A stretch of DNA of 64,000 bases from Paraphoma chrysanthemicola (taxonomy: Eukaryota > Ascomycota > Dothideomycetes > Pleosporales > Phaeosphaeriaceae). A program made the position numbers and the translations under genes. Below are positions 21,480-34,429 of the stretch, piece after piece (the first letter of the stretch is position 1; each line of letters begins with the position of its first letter). The stretch covers positions 124,001 to 188,000 of the forward strand of contig JAGMWG010000012.1 of NCBI GenBank assembly GCA_020744225.1. The letters are read 5' to 3'. The notes under the pieces were generated by a model. That model was not told where the DNA came from and did no database searches. It worked only from the letters and a program-made list of their open reading frames with translations.

Positions 21480-23749
21480 TCAGTATATGCGGTACTCCTC
21501 AAATTGCAGCTCAGATCGCCTCTTCATTTCGCGTTTCCACGAACGAGACGGAGACTCAGCAACACCCAGCCGCCGCTCAAGGACAGAACTTCTCCGCTCG
21601 CGAAAGATTACAGGGCTGATCAACTCGACAGAGTTCCCTGCTTCTCGCCGCGGCCGGACAAGTAGGGCTGGGTACAGTCCTTTGATTTGAATTATCTGGT
21701 CGCCGACTCGTCCGGACAACGAGCATTGGCCATAGTAGGAGTAGAAAGGATTATTTAGAAGATTTGGTGCCTTGAAAGTGGCTCGTCGCAAGTTTCCGTG
21801 TAGTTTTTCGATCGAGAAATAGTCTTTGACAATCTTCTGGGTCGGGGCTAGACGTTTTAAGAGATTGAGCATTTCTGTGGGGCTTTTTCCGAAGCTCCAT
21901 ACTTTCAATCTGCGGCCCGCTGGTGTGAGTTCTTGGGCATCTCGATGATTTCTATGCTGGAGCTTTAGCCAGCGCAGATTCTCTAGGTGTGCATGTCTCT
22001 GGGACTGATCGAAGCGGCCGCTGGTCGCGTGATAACTGACACACATTGAGATCGTGGCGATGCAGTAAGCCCGAAGCGTGATGCACTGTCTGTTCTCGTC
22101 TAATAGTATCTTTGATACAAGATGCTCTCTGTCGAAGAGTAAATGATGAATCTCATGTGCACCGAAGGCGGGCATACTCTGAAGGCGATCGCCCCAGGGC
22201 TGCCGATCTTGTGCTACCCAATCTGGAACCCAAGATGGCTGTCCGGGATAGTGCTGTGCGGCAGCATACACCAGAACATCCAATAAGTTCATGTCCCGTA
22301 GGAGATTCGCCGTGAAGTTTCTGTATATATCACCGGTGTCTTCTGAATAGTCTGGCAGCGCGAATGGCGTTCCGCTCTGTTGTTTGACTACGGCAGATAT
22401 ACCAAAGACCATGTCTTTCGGGTCAGTGGCTCGGCGATAGTATAGTGAATGGACGATTTGACCAGATGCTAAGCGTGCTGTAGCCCATTGGGATGTATGG
22501 GAGGTCCAAAGCGAACCCGATCTGGATAGCGGCACTCGGGGGAGAAGACATGCTAATAGGAAAAGAAGAGGAACCAGACAGGACAGAGATAAACCGGCGA
22601 TCCAAAGCGGGCTATTGCCAGAACATGTCACGAAAGCTGCCGCTAGCGCAAATATGCACATGGCGGTCCCCAAGGGGAGCATCGTGAGAATGATTTGATA
22701 TTGGGTAGACACGCGCTCTAGGAAGGAGCGATAAGCTTGGTGGTTGAGGCACGCAGTGGTGAATGGCTGGGAGTTTGATCGATAGAACTCTTCTCTGACC
22801 GACGCGATACTCCGCCATAACGTCGACGCCTGCGAAATATATTTTACGGTTGAGAAGAATTGTAGAGCGCAATCAAGGGCGTGCCAAGCGACGTGAATCG
22901 TGCCACACACGACTACAGGATTTTTGGCAAGTAAGATTTCTTGAAAGGTCCTGAGATTCGTGATTAGCCTTGAAGCTTCGTACAGTGAGCATGAACGAAG
23001 TGCCTCACCATACACGATTGATCCATGGCCGGCCAAACACTTCTTTGAGATCCTCGAGATTCGTGTAATTTTTCGTTGAAATGAGGGGTTTGCGATTGCC
23101 TTCGTATGTCAGTGTATGGGTCGACGAGCATCGAATTATAATGTAGTGTCGCTCCTTACACAGTGATCGAAAGATGCTTTCGCTTACTAGGAAGTGGGAC
23201 GGGACAATGTACCCGACTCCAAGGCGACAAAACAAGGGACCATGCAGCAGCGTTAGGCCTTGGTGGGCAGAAATACTTCTCCAGCGAACCTTGGTTAAGA
23301 TAACGCATGGCTCTGTCTGTGCCAGGGGTCGCTTCGCCTAGCCAGACGTAGACTGGGTCCGCGCTGCTGTATATGTCCCCCATCAATGGGATCTGACGTG
23401 CCTTCTCAACGTCGTCGGCCTGATTTATGCATACGGCGTCGACCCAGATCGTGAGACAGCCCATACTTTGGCGGAGATGTCGAAGGGCAGACTCGCAATT
23501 TTTGGTCACTGGGATTCGGAGCTCGCCACAGTGCAGAAAGTGCTGTGGTGTTGGCGGATCAACTCCCCATACATAAGACAAGGCTGTAAACTTTGGCTGA
23601 TCATCGAGATCAACGGTACATAGGGTGCATCTGATGGGTTCATCGAGTGCGTTTTGCGCCAGCTCAGGAACGGACTCGATGTTCAGGACCCGGATGGTTT
23701 TGGAGCCTGGTGGAAGGCTGTGACGTGTGTAGAGTTCAGCCAGGGACAT
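21480..23749 (-). CDS. HET-domain (heterokaryon incompatibility) protein
   Basis: Three exons on the minus strand, 23749-23188, 23099-23009 and 22950-21480, with 88- and 58-bp introns; 707 aa. The HET core has its usual blocks in order: FTALSYVWG, then IWVDAVCINQADDVEKARQ, then GDIYSSADPVYVWLGEA, and RPWINRVW split by the second intron before TFQEILLAKNPVVVCG. After the core come two or three hydrophobic segments (SPLWIAGLSLSCLVPLLFLL) and a long C-terminal region with W-x-P-D-W (PSWVPDW), common in this family. HET proteins trigger cell death or growth arrest after fusion of incompatible hyphae. Whether this copy acts in allorecognition cannot be read from sequence. It diverges from the Spf1 ATPase gene. 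Confidence 0.9.
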
Positions 23750-24442
23750 TGTGCGATATTAGGGAGGGCTAGGCTACCGGCGCGGGGCGTAGTATTAGTT
23801 CATAGATGGAGCGCAAAGACCCGGCCAAGGCGAAGAAGAGCGGTCACTTTGGAGTGTGCAACGAGGCTGAGAAGAATTCAAGGAAGCCAGGAAATGTGAT
23901 GATGCGGAGATGGGGCTGTTTTATACAGTTGCGAAGGCTGAGGCGCAGAGCAGCAGCTTCATTGGACGCCGCCTGTCACAGCCTGATGGATCGCCATAGT
24001 TGGCTTCGCAACCAAAGGAAAAACTGCATTTTGACGCGAAGACTAAGCTTCCTGGACACATGATCGTGTGAAGCTCGTCGCGCGGACTGAGTCCAATAGT
24101 AAGGTATTGTATGTAATACGTGCAGGCGAAATGCGACAGGCAACGGGCGAACACGCAGACACTAATTGTTTTATGTATGCAAAGACGGAGACGTGTGAAA
24201 GAAAATCATAGTACTTGAAAATGTGGTGGCGGAGTGGTGAATGGGACACATATGCATGTTGGTATGTGTGTGGGTGGAGGAAGGCTGCAGCGTCGCGTCG
24301 GCTTCGTGAATGTTCCTCGAGACGTCCGTGCAGCGGAAGCGGCGAAACCGGGGGTTTGGATGCCGGCGCGATGGCGACGTAAAGTGGCATAACACGCATT
24401 TCTTGCACTTCACGACGGCCACCCCAACCCGACTCCATCAAC
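23750..24442. other. divergent promoter region HET gene / SPF1
   Basis: About 690 bases between divergent starts. Frames on both strands are short or overlap without coding character. I see no repeat or RNA gene. Confidence 0.45.
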
Positions 24443-27400
24443 ATGGCGCCGCTGATCGACAACCCCCAGATCAAGCAGGCGAGTCTGCATAACCCGCTGC
24501 CGCTGCAGCTGCATTTATATGTGTGGCCATTCCTAATTCTGTGGCCCGCCTTCTCGGCCATCTATCTTTCGCCCACGCGCTACGAGACATACATCCAGTC
24601 GTCAGAATGGACCTTCGTTTGGTGCGCCGGCATCTTCACTCTACAGTCGCTGTTCTGGCTCATGACGAAATGGAACGTCAACCTGCGGAGCGCCTTCACC
24701 ACCACCACCGCCCGCGATGTGCGCAGCGCGACCCTCATCAAGCTGCACCCCATCGCCAACGCCGGCGCCGCTGATATCGTCCCGCTGGTGCGCGACAATG
24801 TGGGCGGGAAGCCGAATCTTTCCTTCCTCTTCCAGAAGCGACGTTTCCTCTACGACGCCGAAAAGGGCTCCTTCGCCCCACTCGCCTACCCACTCGACGC
24901 CGAACCAAAGCCGCTGCTCGAGAAGTTCCAGCAGACCAAGGGCCTCGTCTCGCCCGCCGAGATTGAGCGTCTGCAGCAGCACTATGGCGACAACTCGTTC
25001 GACATCCCCGTCCCGTCCTTCACCGAGCTGTTCCAGGAACACGCCGTCGCGCCCTTCTTCGTCTTCCAGATCTTCTGCGTCGGCCTGTGGATGCTCGACG
25101 AGTACTGGTACTACTCGCTCTTCACCCTCTTCATGCTGGTCGTCTTCGAGAGCACCGTCGTGTGGCAGCGGCAGCGGACCCTCAACGAGTTCCGCGGCAT
25201 GAGCATCAAGCCCTACGACATCTTGGTATACAGGCAGAAGAAGTGGCAAGAGATTGTGAGCGACAAGCTGCTGCCTGGCGATGTCGTCAGCGCGTGCCGG
25301 ACCAAGGAAGACTCGGGCGTGGCATGTGACATGCTGCTCCTCGAGGGCTCTGCCATTGTCAACGAAGCCATGCTTTCGGGAGAGAGTACCCCGGTGCTCA
25401 AGGAGTCGGTACAACTGCGCCCCGGCGATGCGCGCATCGAGCCCGAGGGCCTGGACAAGAACGCGTTCCTCTGGGGCGGCACCAAGGTTCTGCAGGTCTC
25501 GCACGGCAACGACGCCGAGGACGACATTGGCACCATCAGGAAGCTCTCCTCGGGCGTGCCTCCGCCACCGGACAAGGGCGCCATTGCCGTGGTCATCAAG
25601 ACGGGCTTCGAGACCAACCAGGGTAGTCTCGTCAGGACCATGATCTACGCCACCGAGCGCGTCTCCGCGAACAACGTCGAGGCGCTCCTCTTCATTCTCT
25701 TCCTGACCGTCTTCGCTGTGGCCGCCTCGTGGTACGTCTGGCAGGAGGGCGTCCGACTTGACCGCCAGCGCAACAAGCTCCTTCTCGACTGTGTCTTGAT
25801 TGTTACCTCCGTCGTGCCTCCGGAACTGCCCATGGAGCTTAGCTTGGCTGTCAACACCAGCTTGGCTGCACTGAGCAAATACGCCATCTTCTGCACCGAG
25901 CCCTTCCGCATCCCCTTTGCTGGACAGGTGGACATTGCTTGCTTCGACAAGACTGGTACCCTGACTGGTGAAGATTTGGTTGTCGATGGAATCGCTGGTC
26001 TCTCGCTCGGCCAAAAGGGTGCCAACAGTGGTCCTGATGGTGCCCATGTCGACCTCACCAAGGTTACAGATGTCGGAACCGAGACTACTCTTGTCCTCGC
26101 CACTGCACATGCGCTGGTCAAACTAGACGAGGGAGACATCGTTGGTGAGCCCATGGAGAAGGCCACTCTCCAGTCGCTAGGCTGGAAAGTGGGTATCAAG
26201 GACACTCTCACTGCCGCCACAACCACTGCCAAGTCGCACGCCGAACTTGTCCAGATCCGACGCCGCTTCCAGTTCTCGTCTGCTCTCAAACGCCAAAGCT
26301 CCGTCGCCACGGTCATCGTCAACAACAAGACCGGCAAGAAGGTGCGCAGCACTTTCGTTGGTGTCAAGGGCGCACCCGAGACAATTCGCAAGATGCTTGT
26401 CAACACACCGCCCAACTACGAGGAAACCTTCAAGCACTTCACCCGCAACGGTGGCCGTGTTCTTGCTCTGGCTTACAAGTTCTTGTCCGAGGAAGGCGAG
26501 TGGGGCCAAAACCGCATTAACGACCTCAAACGTGAGCAAGTCGAGTCTGATCTTCACTTCGCTGGATTCCTGGTCCTACAATGCCCGCTCAAAGACGATG
26601 CCAAGGAGGCTGTCCGCGCGCTGAATGAGTCAAGCCATCGTGTGGTCATGATCACTGGTGACAATCCACTGACTGCCGTCCATGTTGCAAAGCAAGTTGA
26701 GATTGTTGATCGAGACTGCTACATCCTTGACGCCCCCGAAAACGACGATTCAGGCGAGAAGCTTGTCTGGCGCAGTGTCGATGACAAGACAAACATCCCT
26801 GTCGACGCCACCAAGCCTCTAGATGCAGAGATCCTGAAGACGAAGGACCTTTGCATTACTGGCTATGCCCTCTCAAAGTTCACTGGTCAAGTCGGGTTTA
26901 AGCAAATTTTGCGGTACACTTGGGTCTACGCACGAGTATCGCCAAAGCAAAAGGAAGAAATTCTGCTCGGCCTTAAGGATTGCGGTTACACCACACTTAT
27001 GTGCGGTGACGGCACGAACGATGTCGGCGCGCTCAAGCAAGCTCACATTGGTGTTGCGCTGCTCAACGGTACCCGGGAAGATCTCGACAAGATTGGCGAG
27101 CATTATCGCAACACCAAGATGAAGGAAGTCTACCAGAAGCAGTGTGATCTGATGAAACGTTTCAATCAGCCTCAGCCTCCAATTCCTGTTCTGATTGCTC
27201 ATCTTTACCCACCTGGTCCTACAAACCCTCACTACGAGAAGGCAATTGAGCGAGAGTCCAAGAAGAAGGGCGCTCTCCCGCCGCCAGCAAACGGTGCTAC
27301 GAATGGGTCCGCCGTGGCAGCTACACCTGCGCAACCAGAGTCGAACAAGAACCAGCAAGCGCAGAACATCATGGCCCAGATGCAAGAAAAGATGATGATG

Positions 27401-28371
27401 GGTGAGATGGACGATTTGAGCAACGAGCCACCGACCATCAAGCTCGGCGATGCCTCGGTTGCGGCGCCCTTCACATCCAAGCTTGCCAATGTTGTTGCTA
27501 TCCCGAACATCATCCGCCAAGGTCGATGCACGCTCGTCGCTACCATCCAGATGTACAAGATTCTCGCCCTGAACTGTTTGATCTCTGCATACAGCTTGTC
27601 GGTGTTGTATCTCGATGGTATCAAGTTTGGTGATGGTCAGGTCACAATTTCGGGCATGATGATGAGCGTCTGCTTCTTGTCCATCTCCCGCGCCAAGGTA
27701 TGTTAACCTCAGTCACCACCCATGCACATTACACTAACACTGTTCAGACCGTTGAAGCCCTCTCCAAAGAACGACCGCAACACAACATCTTCAACACGTA
27801 CATCATTGGCTCTGTCCTCGGTCAATTTGCCGTACACATTGCCACTCTCATTTACGTCTCCCAATACGTCCAACGCGTCGAGCCAAAAGACCCTAACCCA
27901 GATCTCGAGAAGGACTTTGAGCCATCTCTACTCAACTCAGCCATCTATCTACTCCAGCTCATCCAACAAATCTCCACGTTCGCAATCAACTACCAAGGCC
28001 GCCCCTTCCGCGAATCCATCCGCGAAAACAAGGGAATGTACTGGGGTCTCGTTTCCGTCTCCGGCGTCGCCTTCTCCTGCGCAACCGAATTTATCCCCGA
28101 ACTCAACAACAAGCTCAAACTCGTACCCTTCACCACCGACTTCAAAGTCATGATCACCGGCGTCATGCTCCTCGACTTTGGCGCCTGCTGGATCATCGAG
28201 AAAGGACTAAAGTGGGGTTTCAGCGACAATAGACCCAAGGATATTGCGCTAAGACGACAGGACCAGTTGGATAGAGAGAATGAGCGGAAAGCAGAGGAGG
28301 AGAAGGAGGCGCAGAGGAAGAAGAATCAGGAACTTGAGGATAAGGCGAGAGCATTGGGGATTAAAGTTTAG
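24443..28371 (+). CDS. SPF1: P5A-type ATPase of the endoplasmic reticulum (Spf1)
   Basis: Two exons, 24443-27697 and 27748-28371, with a 50-bp intron; 1292 aa, near the usual length. P-type ATPase landmarks are SGES (312-315, A domain), PPELPMELS (from 459, the helix-4 signature typical of P5A pumps), the phosphorylated Asp502 in CFDKTGTLTGEDLV, KGAPETI (nucleotide domain), and GDGTNDVGALK (from 855). Two extra N-terminal helices precede the core, also a P5A trait. An acidic/Gln-rich loop (about 930-1000) follows the P domain, and a charged coiled tail (ENERKAEEEKEAQRKK) ends the protein. P5A ATPases remove misinserted transmembrane helices from the ER membrane. Codon use is strongly biased to C/G-ending codons, as expected for a well-expressed housekeeping gene. 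Confidence 0.98.
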
Positions 28372-31300
28372 TGTTGTGTAGGTTCTTTTGGTTGGGTTGT
28401 GCGGTTTGTGCATAGCATTGCGGCGGGCTTTTGGGTAGATAATCGACTCCGCGATGGGGGAGTCGAGGAATAGAAATGCATTCGTTGGATCTCTACTCAT
28501 AAGCAAGGTCCTTGCGCAGTGATGCTACTTTGCCTTTCTGGCCTGGATTGGAAGCGAATTGATGCATGGAATACTGGTTGTTAACATTGACTCTTGCGCT
28601 CAGAGATGGCTTGCGATGAATGATGTCGGGTGGAAGTTATTGCAGTCGCCGGACTTGTTTGCATACGTACACCTTCTCCTCTTGACAAAACGAGCTAGGT
28701 CGAGTTAATCCGCCATCACACTACCACCTCAACCCCCCATCCAAGAACCATATCTCTACCTCTACACATTCGCCATTTTTCTCCCCTTCCCTTCCCAAAG
28801 CATTCAACCCTCCCAAACTCAAAGTTATAGGCATCATTACAACGCATTGCCATCGTCACACACGACGTTTGCGAATATTAAAGTCTCGTGTTTACAGTCA
28901 CTCTACGTTAAAAGGTATGGGACGACGGGTCTGATCTTGGGCCGGGTTTTAGGTGGATGTGTGTAGGGCTGGTGGTGATGGTGCGGGATTCAGTGGTAGA
29001 TTTGGTTCGGCTTGCTTTGATTGACTTGTTAGTGGGTTATAGCTTAGACGGATGGTACTGCGGTGCGGTGTGGTCAGTACGGGGAGAAGGGATGGATGGA
29101 GGATTGGTAGAGGTTTTTTTCATAACTACTGTGTCGATGCAATGGTATTGATTAAGCGTAGTATGTGTGAGTATCTAATTAAAACGGATGGTACTACAGC
29201 GCGATATGGTCGGTATGGGGAGGAAAGAGGGACTTATGATTGATTGAGGTACACACAGAAGTACTCGCCTTTGATTGTTTTCAAAGCAGCGCAGTATGCA
29301 AGAGCACGGCGCAAAAATCTCAAAGCAGAGAAATTAGCAGAGAAATTTCTATGCTACTGAAACGGATCAATATTGGGAATGACACAGTGTCTTTGAGATA
29401 TTGTAGGGGTGCCTACCTGTCTTACTAAAAAAATGCTCGGCTGTTTCTCTTGCATAATGACTTTTTGAAATGCTATGAGCCTTGTCTTGGATGAATTCAT
29501 ACGCGTACAAGGCTTATTGTGCGTAATGGTATCGCGAGTCTGGTGCTAGTCCAGTTTGATGCATGTTGAAGGCTGGCTCAGTCTAGAAGCACGTCAAAGG
29601 AGAAGTGTCGCAAAACATCTCAGTCACGGACATATGGAATGCTTGCAGGGTGTTTGACTTCTATCGGCCCTTTTGTTTCGCTGTGCGGGGAGCGTAGCAC
29701 GGGGCACAGGTTGTTCCCACGCCATCATACGTTCATGGACTGGGCTTTGTATCACTAATCGTTACGGCAAACGGTACAGCTCCCTGCACAACTAAGTACA
29801 CCATGAAATGTACAAGCTGACTGTATGAACAGGAACTATGCGCTATATCTGAAGATGATCGCGTCACGTCCTTGTACTGTCATCAAGTAGACAGCCAAGT
29901 GGAACGAGCGTTCTGCTTGTGGGCTTGTCCTGGCAGCCAAGGTTCTCACGGAAACAATCCTTCAAAGCACGGGAGCGGCGCAGCACATATTGACCGCTAT
30001 TTCACGGCTTCTCATACAGAATACTGAATTCTTCCCCGAAATGCTGAACGGTGTGTAGACTGTAAATGCCTAGACAACCGTCTTGGGTGCTCGACTTGGC
30101 TGTAAAGTGATACCTTGGCAGAGGAGGCAATGTCAAGAAGAGCAAACCAGTCTAGGACCACGGAGCATATATGGCGTCTTGCGGGGAAGTCGGCCCATCT
30201 CTCACCTTGGTATCAAGGCGTCGGCAAGGCGTCGGAACGCTGCTTCACCGTTGTAGCGGCCCGAAGTTTGTAGACGGCGGAGAAGCACGAAGCACGAAGC
30301 CAACTTCGAAGCTCAACACCAAGATGCTGACAGAATCTCAGTAATTACCAGATTTTATTTTCATCAATCAGGAAGGCGTCTTTCCAGGGTCTTCGGACAT
30401 TCGGTTTATTTTGTCCCGAGGTCGATTCCTTCTTGTTGGACCTTGCTGCAATGATTATGCACCTCTAATTCCATCAGCCAGTACCAATAGAAAAGATTGA
30501 GAGGATGAGGGCTTTACCACACCGATCCTTCCTGCTTAATACCTTATCCAAGCATCATTAAATGTGCTGAACGAGTTCAATGTGCAGATACGGAGAACAG
30601 CGCAGGGCAGTTCAACTATATCCCTTATCTGACGACGAACATTATCAGCACGCGCTGTTGTGCTGAATCGCACGGGCGCTATGGAACGCCTTCCCCGCTT
30701 CCGCGAAATGAAGCTCTGAATTTCCCGCATGAGATCGGTCTGCATGAACCATAAAAGGATCGGGGCTTCAATCCGGATCAGGACCCGAAAAGCATGACCT
30801 GTCGTGACGCCTCAAAGTCTCCCGAAAATGGGGTTCGGAGAGCCGCTGCGTGCAGGCCCAACATGGTGGCCCATCGCATCATTCGCTCCGACCGGGTCGC
30901 AAGCCCGCGAATGGGAAGCACGGCCGTGACCCTTTCACAAAAGAAAGTAAGTGGTATGCTTGTGTGAATGGTTCAACATCAAACTTTATATCTGCCGATC
31001 GTCGAACACGCATGTGCCGTGCCCTGCTTTCGTACCGTTCAATGCGGGGTGTCTTTGAAGAGGAAAGGGTGTCTTGGACGAGGAATGTCGAGCGACAGCA
31101 ACGGTACGTGTGACTTGTACGTTCAATGTAGACTTATCCTCGTGTGCTATTATGGTGACCCAACTGATCTGTTGATGGCAAGGAAAAAATCCGTCCGATG
31201 CAGTGTGCTACGTGGAACGATCTTAGTTGACAGGTGGGGTCCAGGAAAGAGTATGTTGGCCGTGCCATGCGATGCAACAGGCTCATATCCTACCCCACAT

Positions 31301-31621
31301 TCCCCCTAAACGGAGGGTCCACCACATGCATGCATGCGCGGAATGCTAGGTGTACGAGCCGCGCCAGCACGGATGCCCGCCGCGACGCTAAAGGATGCGG
31401 GCTGAACGACCCGATAGCCACTTAGAAGCCTCGATTTGTTCCTTTTCGCTCTCTCACCGATCAAGCTATCGCTTATGACCCTGCACTCGTATCGTCAGAT
31501 GCAAATGCTCGACGACCTCGATCCCACTAATAAGCACCACATGTCTCAGCAACCTCTTCATTTCCTATGCCTCAAAATCCGATGAAATAACCCTACTTGC
31601 CTCCATCTGCGCGTCCAAGCC
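28372..31621. other. 3.2-kb gene-free region with a diverged direct repeat
   Basis: Open frames are at most about 110 codons and overlap on both strands; none shows a domain, splice structure or signal peptide. The region contains a diverged direct repeat (29048 and 29184), a short GCACGAA-type tandem near 30283-30300, and ordinary pyrimidine tracts around 28720-28800. I see no transposase, reverse transcriptase or tRNA. Small non-coding RNA genes cannot be excluded by eye. Confidence 0.45.
29048..29230 (+). repeat. diverged direct repeat, about 40 bp, two copies 136 bp apart
   Basis: Copies start at 29048 and 29184, both with ACGGATGGTACT. Over the next 25-30 positions they align without gaps, and almost every difference is a transition (G/A or C/T). 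The two copies read the same way. Transition-only divergence is compatible with repeat-induced point mutation or simple decay; the element is too short to be certain. Confidence 0.5.
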
Positions 31622-32741
31622 ATGTCGACACAACAGTACACGCGGCCCAATTCGAGCAATGCGACCGCAGGACTCGTCGGAGTGTCCATCCTGCTGGCCC
31701 TCACGCTTGCGACTTATGGATATCGCATGTACACCAGAATGCGCCCAGTGTTCAAATTAACTGCTCCCGACTACCTCGTCACAGTTGCGCTGGTGGGTTG
31801 TTCTTCGCCATCACACATCTGGTCTTGGTTGCTAACACAGACATGTAGACTTGCGAACTTGTCACATTGTCCCTGCTGTTCAGAACCATTCAGCTCGGCG
31901 TCTCGGGTTACGATGAGTACATCGCTCCAGACAACATGATCACCATCGGGAAGCTGTTTTTCGGGCTAGGTCTCGTTGGGTTCTGGGCGTCGTCGCTGGC
32001 GCGCATGTCGATAGGGTGCATGTTGTTGTATTTTCCTGTTTCAAAAGCATGGAAAGTTACTCTGGTGGTCTTGATCGCCATCCAGGCCATCATGCCGCTG
32101 GGAGCGAACATCTTTACCTTGCTGCAGTGTCGACCAATCCGCGCACAATGGGAACCCGTACCAGGGGCAGTATGCTGGTCGGTTAACGTATCGCAGATCT
32201 ACGGATACGTGTATGCAGGTATGTTGCCCGCAGTCTGATGTTCGACATTTCATCTTAGTATGGCAAACATTAATACGTATCAGGCTTCGGCACCGCAAGC
32301 GACATGGCATTTGCCATTATGCCCGTCCACCTCTTCTGGACCCTTCACCGCCCTCTCCTCGAACGCATGCTCGGCATTGTCCTCATGGGATTCGGTGCCA
32401 TTGCCCTCCTCGCCAGCCTCATGAAGATTGCACATATTAGTGCATGGAAGCCACGAGAGCCACAGTTCAGAGACTGGGTCCCGCTGCTGTGGTGGTATCG
32501 GGTGGAGGAGATCGGGCTGATTATGGCGGCCTGCGTGCCATTTTTGAAGCCAATAATGGAGCGCTCGCTTCAAGGACTAGGTGCTTCGAGGTTCCGGTTC
32601 CGGACTATCGGGCTGCGAACAGTGCAAGATGGAGACGTGGAAAGAACGAGCGATTCGCGGGGCACGACGCTGTTGGCCGGGACAACGTATAGCTCCGAGA
32701 GGACGAAGAGTAGTGGTGGAATCACGGTATCGCAGTGCTAG
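31622..32741 (+). CDS. fungal rhodopsin-type / PTH11-like seven-helix membrane protein
   Basis: Three exons, 31622-31792, 31849-32218 and 32284-32741; 332 aa. Seven hydrophobic segments are visible, starting with GLVGVSILLALTLATYGYRM. Family-typical positions include APDYLVTVAL after helix 1, G-x-G and Gly-rich helix 3 (FFGLGLVGFWASSLARM), a Cys pair flanking loop 2 (LLQCRPIRAQW ... AVCW), SDMAFAIMPVHLFWTL, and the wWYRVEEIGLIMAACVPFLKP ending, read in two halves. There is no CFEM domain before the helices. The C-terminal tail is Ser/Thr-rich. Members of this large family include Pth11-like receptors that sense surfaces or chemicals through G proteins, but most have no known ligand. Neighbours give no hint. 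Confidence 0.85.
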
Positions 32742-32862
32742 GGAACGAGGGGTGCCGAGAGGGTGCGTGGGAACAGTCCCAAAGGGATTACTTTTGGTCG
32801 TGGCATGCTTGCCGCGAATGCCATCGATAATCCTGGCTAAGGAACGAACAACGCAGAAACTC

Positions 32863-32885
32863 AAAAAAAAAAAAAAAAAAAAAAA
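32863..32885 (+). repeat. poly(A) homopolymer, 23 bases
   Basis: An uninterrupted run of A about 120 bases after the receptor stop codon. It could be a simple homopolymer or a trace of an old retroposition. I see no target-site duplication around it. Confidence 0.8.
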
Positions 32886-33589
32886 GAAAACCTTCGCCCC
32901 TCTCTTACAGGACCAAAGGATATCACTCACATGAGTGGCGGAGTTCGTCGGGTCACAAGTCATGCCTCCCAGCTGCGCCATTTCGTCATCGCCCTTCCAC
33001 ACTGTGAGCTGAAAACAGTGTATTTACGAGGGCTAGTTCAGCCTTGCTAGGCTGTAAAGAACCAATTCACCGACTTCAAGGCTGTCAAGCACCGTGGTTT
33101 GCGTGCGAGCGGACGGTGTGATGCGGTAGTGGCGCTTACAGTAGCGCCATCCCCGCAGCTGAGACGGGTCGGATCGGTCTCGAACGCGAACTATTGATCG
33201 CCTTGTGCTAGAGTATCGTCTCGCACGTTTCTAGTCGCTTTCTAGGGCCTGCCTCCGGCAATGCAACATCATCAATCTGCCTCAGCTGCTGAGAAGTCGA
33301 TGCGGATGGTGCCCGAGTGGATGCAGTCGTACCAAGGGCAAAGCCTTCATCATCGTGAGGCGCTGAGAGTAAGCGCTATACTTTTGCATAAAATGGGCTA
33401 TGCAGCCTTGCAAGGAAGACGCATTCGAGGCTGAACCAATCTGCATGAGATGGGTGAAGGTCAATATGGTTGACTTCTCCAGCAGCAGCTAGCACGTCAT
33501 TTCTTAATGTCGACAGCATTTTGGATGCACTCGAGCTGATCAAGGCTCGACATACGATTTCGCCAACCATAAGTAGGACCGATTGAATC

Positions 33590-33600
33590 AGTATATATAC
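33590..33600 (+). promoter_or_regulatory. TATA-like element upstream of the lectin-like gene
   Basis: The sequence AGTATATATAC lies about 105 bases upstream of the ATG at 33702, a usual distance for a fungal core promoter. Assignment is by sequence and distance only. Confidence 0.4.
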
Positions 33601-33701
33601 ACCAGACGAACCACGAACAATAGCCAACTCAGCTTCACTTCATCACGATAAAGCCCTTACACAAGCGCTTCATTCTCACCCAAGTTCATTTTTATCCCAT
33701 A

Positions 33702-34429
33702 ATGTCTGCTTCTGGTGGAGTGCCTGCCTCTGGCAGACTGCCAGCGGGAAACGCATTCGGCGCCCGCTCGACCTACAAAACCCTTCCTGCCGGTACTCTC
33801 CTTCTGTCTAACAACCAGAAATGGATTCTCGGCATCGACACCGCCATGAACAAGATTGTCCGCCGCAGCTGGCCATCGCGATAAATATGGGGCGTGTGGC
33901 CCTACGAACTCCCGAAGGTGTCTAGCCAGCCCCTGAAAGCTCTCCCAGGCAAAGGCATCGCACTGGCAGTCAATGAGCGCGACGCTTCGGTGTGGTGGGT
34001 TACTGACGAGAAGAACCCGTATCAATATCCGGTCTTAAGCCTAGGAGACCATGGCATCAGTACTGGTGGGAACAGACTGGATCCCAGCAGCAAGCGGGTT
34101 CTACTAGGAGACGGTGGCGAGGTACAAATTGGTGATGGAATCGGGGCTAAGAGACGCCTTGTGTGGTCGGGTCCGGCGCCGAAAAGAACAGATGCGAACG
34201 GCCGAACGCTGCGTCCTGGCGTTGCGCTAGTAAGTCTTACCATGAAAAGTGTGGAGTCGGAAATGCTTGTCCGTTTGCTGACTATGTATAGGAAGTTACC
34301 GAAGAACCCGCGAATAACGAAGATCTGAATCTCGATGGCGCTGAGTTCGAAGACGGGTTTCCCGATGATGCCAAACCTGAGGTGGAGGGTGAGGACTGGG
34401 AGAACGATGCTTTCCCTGAAGAAAACTAA
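33702..34429 (+). pseudogene. bulb-lectin-like gene interrupted by an in-frame TAA
   Basis: The frame from ATG 33702 runs through a TAA at 33882-33884 (codon 61) and stays open to a 62-bp intron at 34230-34291 (GTAAGT donor, TGCTGAC branch, TAG acceptor), then to the stop at 34427-34429. Both sides of the stop match the intact neighbour at 35036: GTLLLSNNQKWILGI versus SALFTADGKWAFGI before it, and GIALAVNERDASVWWVTD versus KALSLNPENGGVYWVTD after it. The repeated pattern of hydrophobic strands ending in VW is that of the bulb-type (mannose-binding) lectin fold. A 60-bp intron (33858-33917) could remove the stop, but it needs a weak GTCCGC donor and would delete conserved residues. The acidic C-terminal exon is absent from the paralogue. 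Confidence 0.6.

Larger units (their letters stand above)
32742..33701. other. intergenic region with a 23-base A run
   Basis: About 960 bases without a supported gene. The minus-strand frame 32577-33002 owes its length to the A run (read as a Phe run) and to overlap with the receptor's last exon. A TATA-like GTATATATAC lies near 33590, about 110 bases before the lectin-like gene. Confidence 0.45.

Noticed and set aside
24641..26110. 489-codon minus-strand frame inside SPF1
   Set aside because: A shadow of the strongly codon-biased P5A ATPase gene; its Glu/Asp/Gly/Val-rich translation is typical of antisense reading of such genes.
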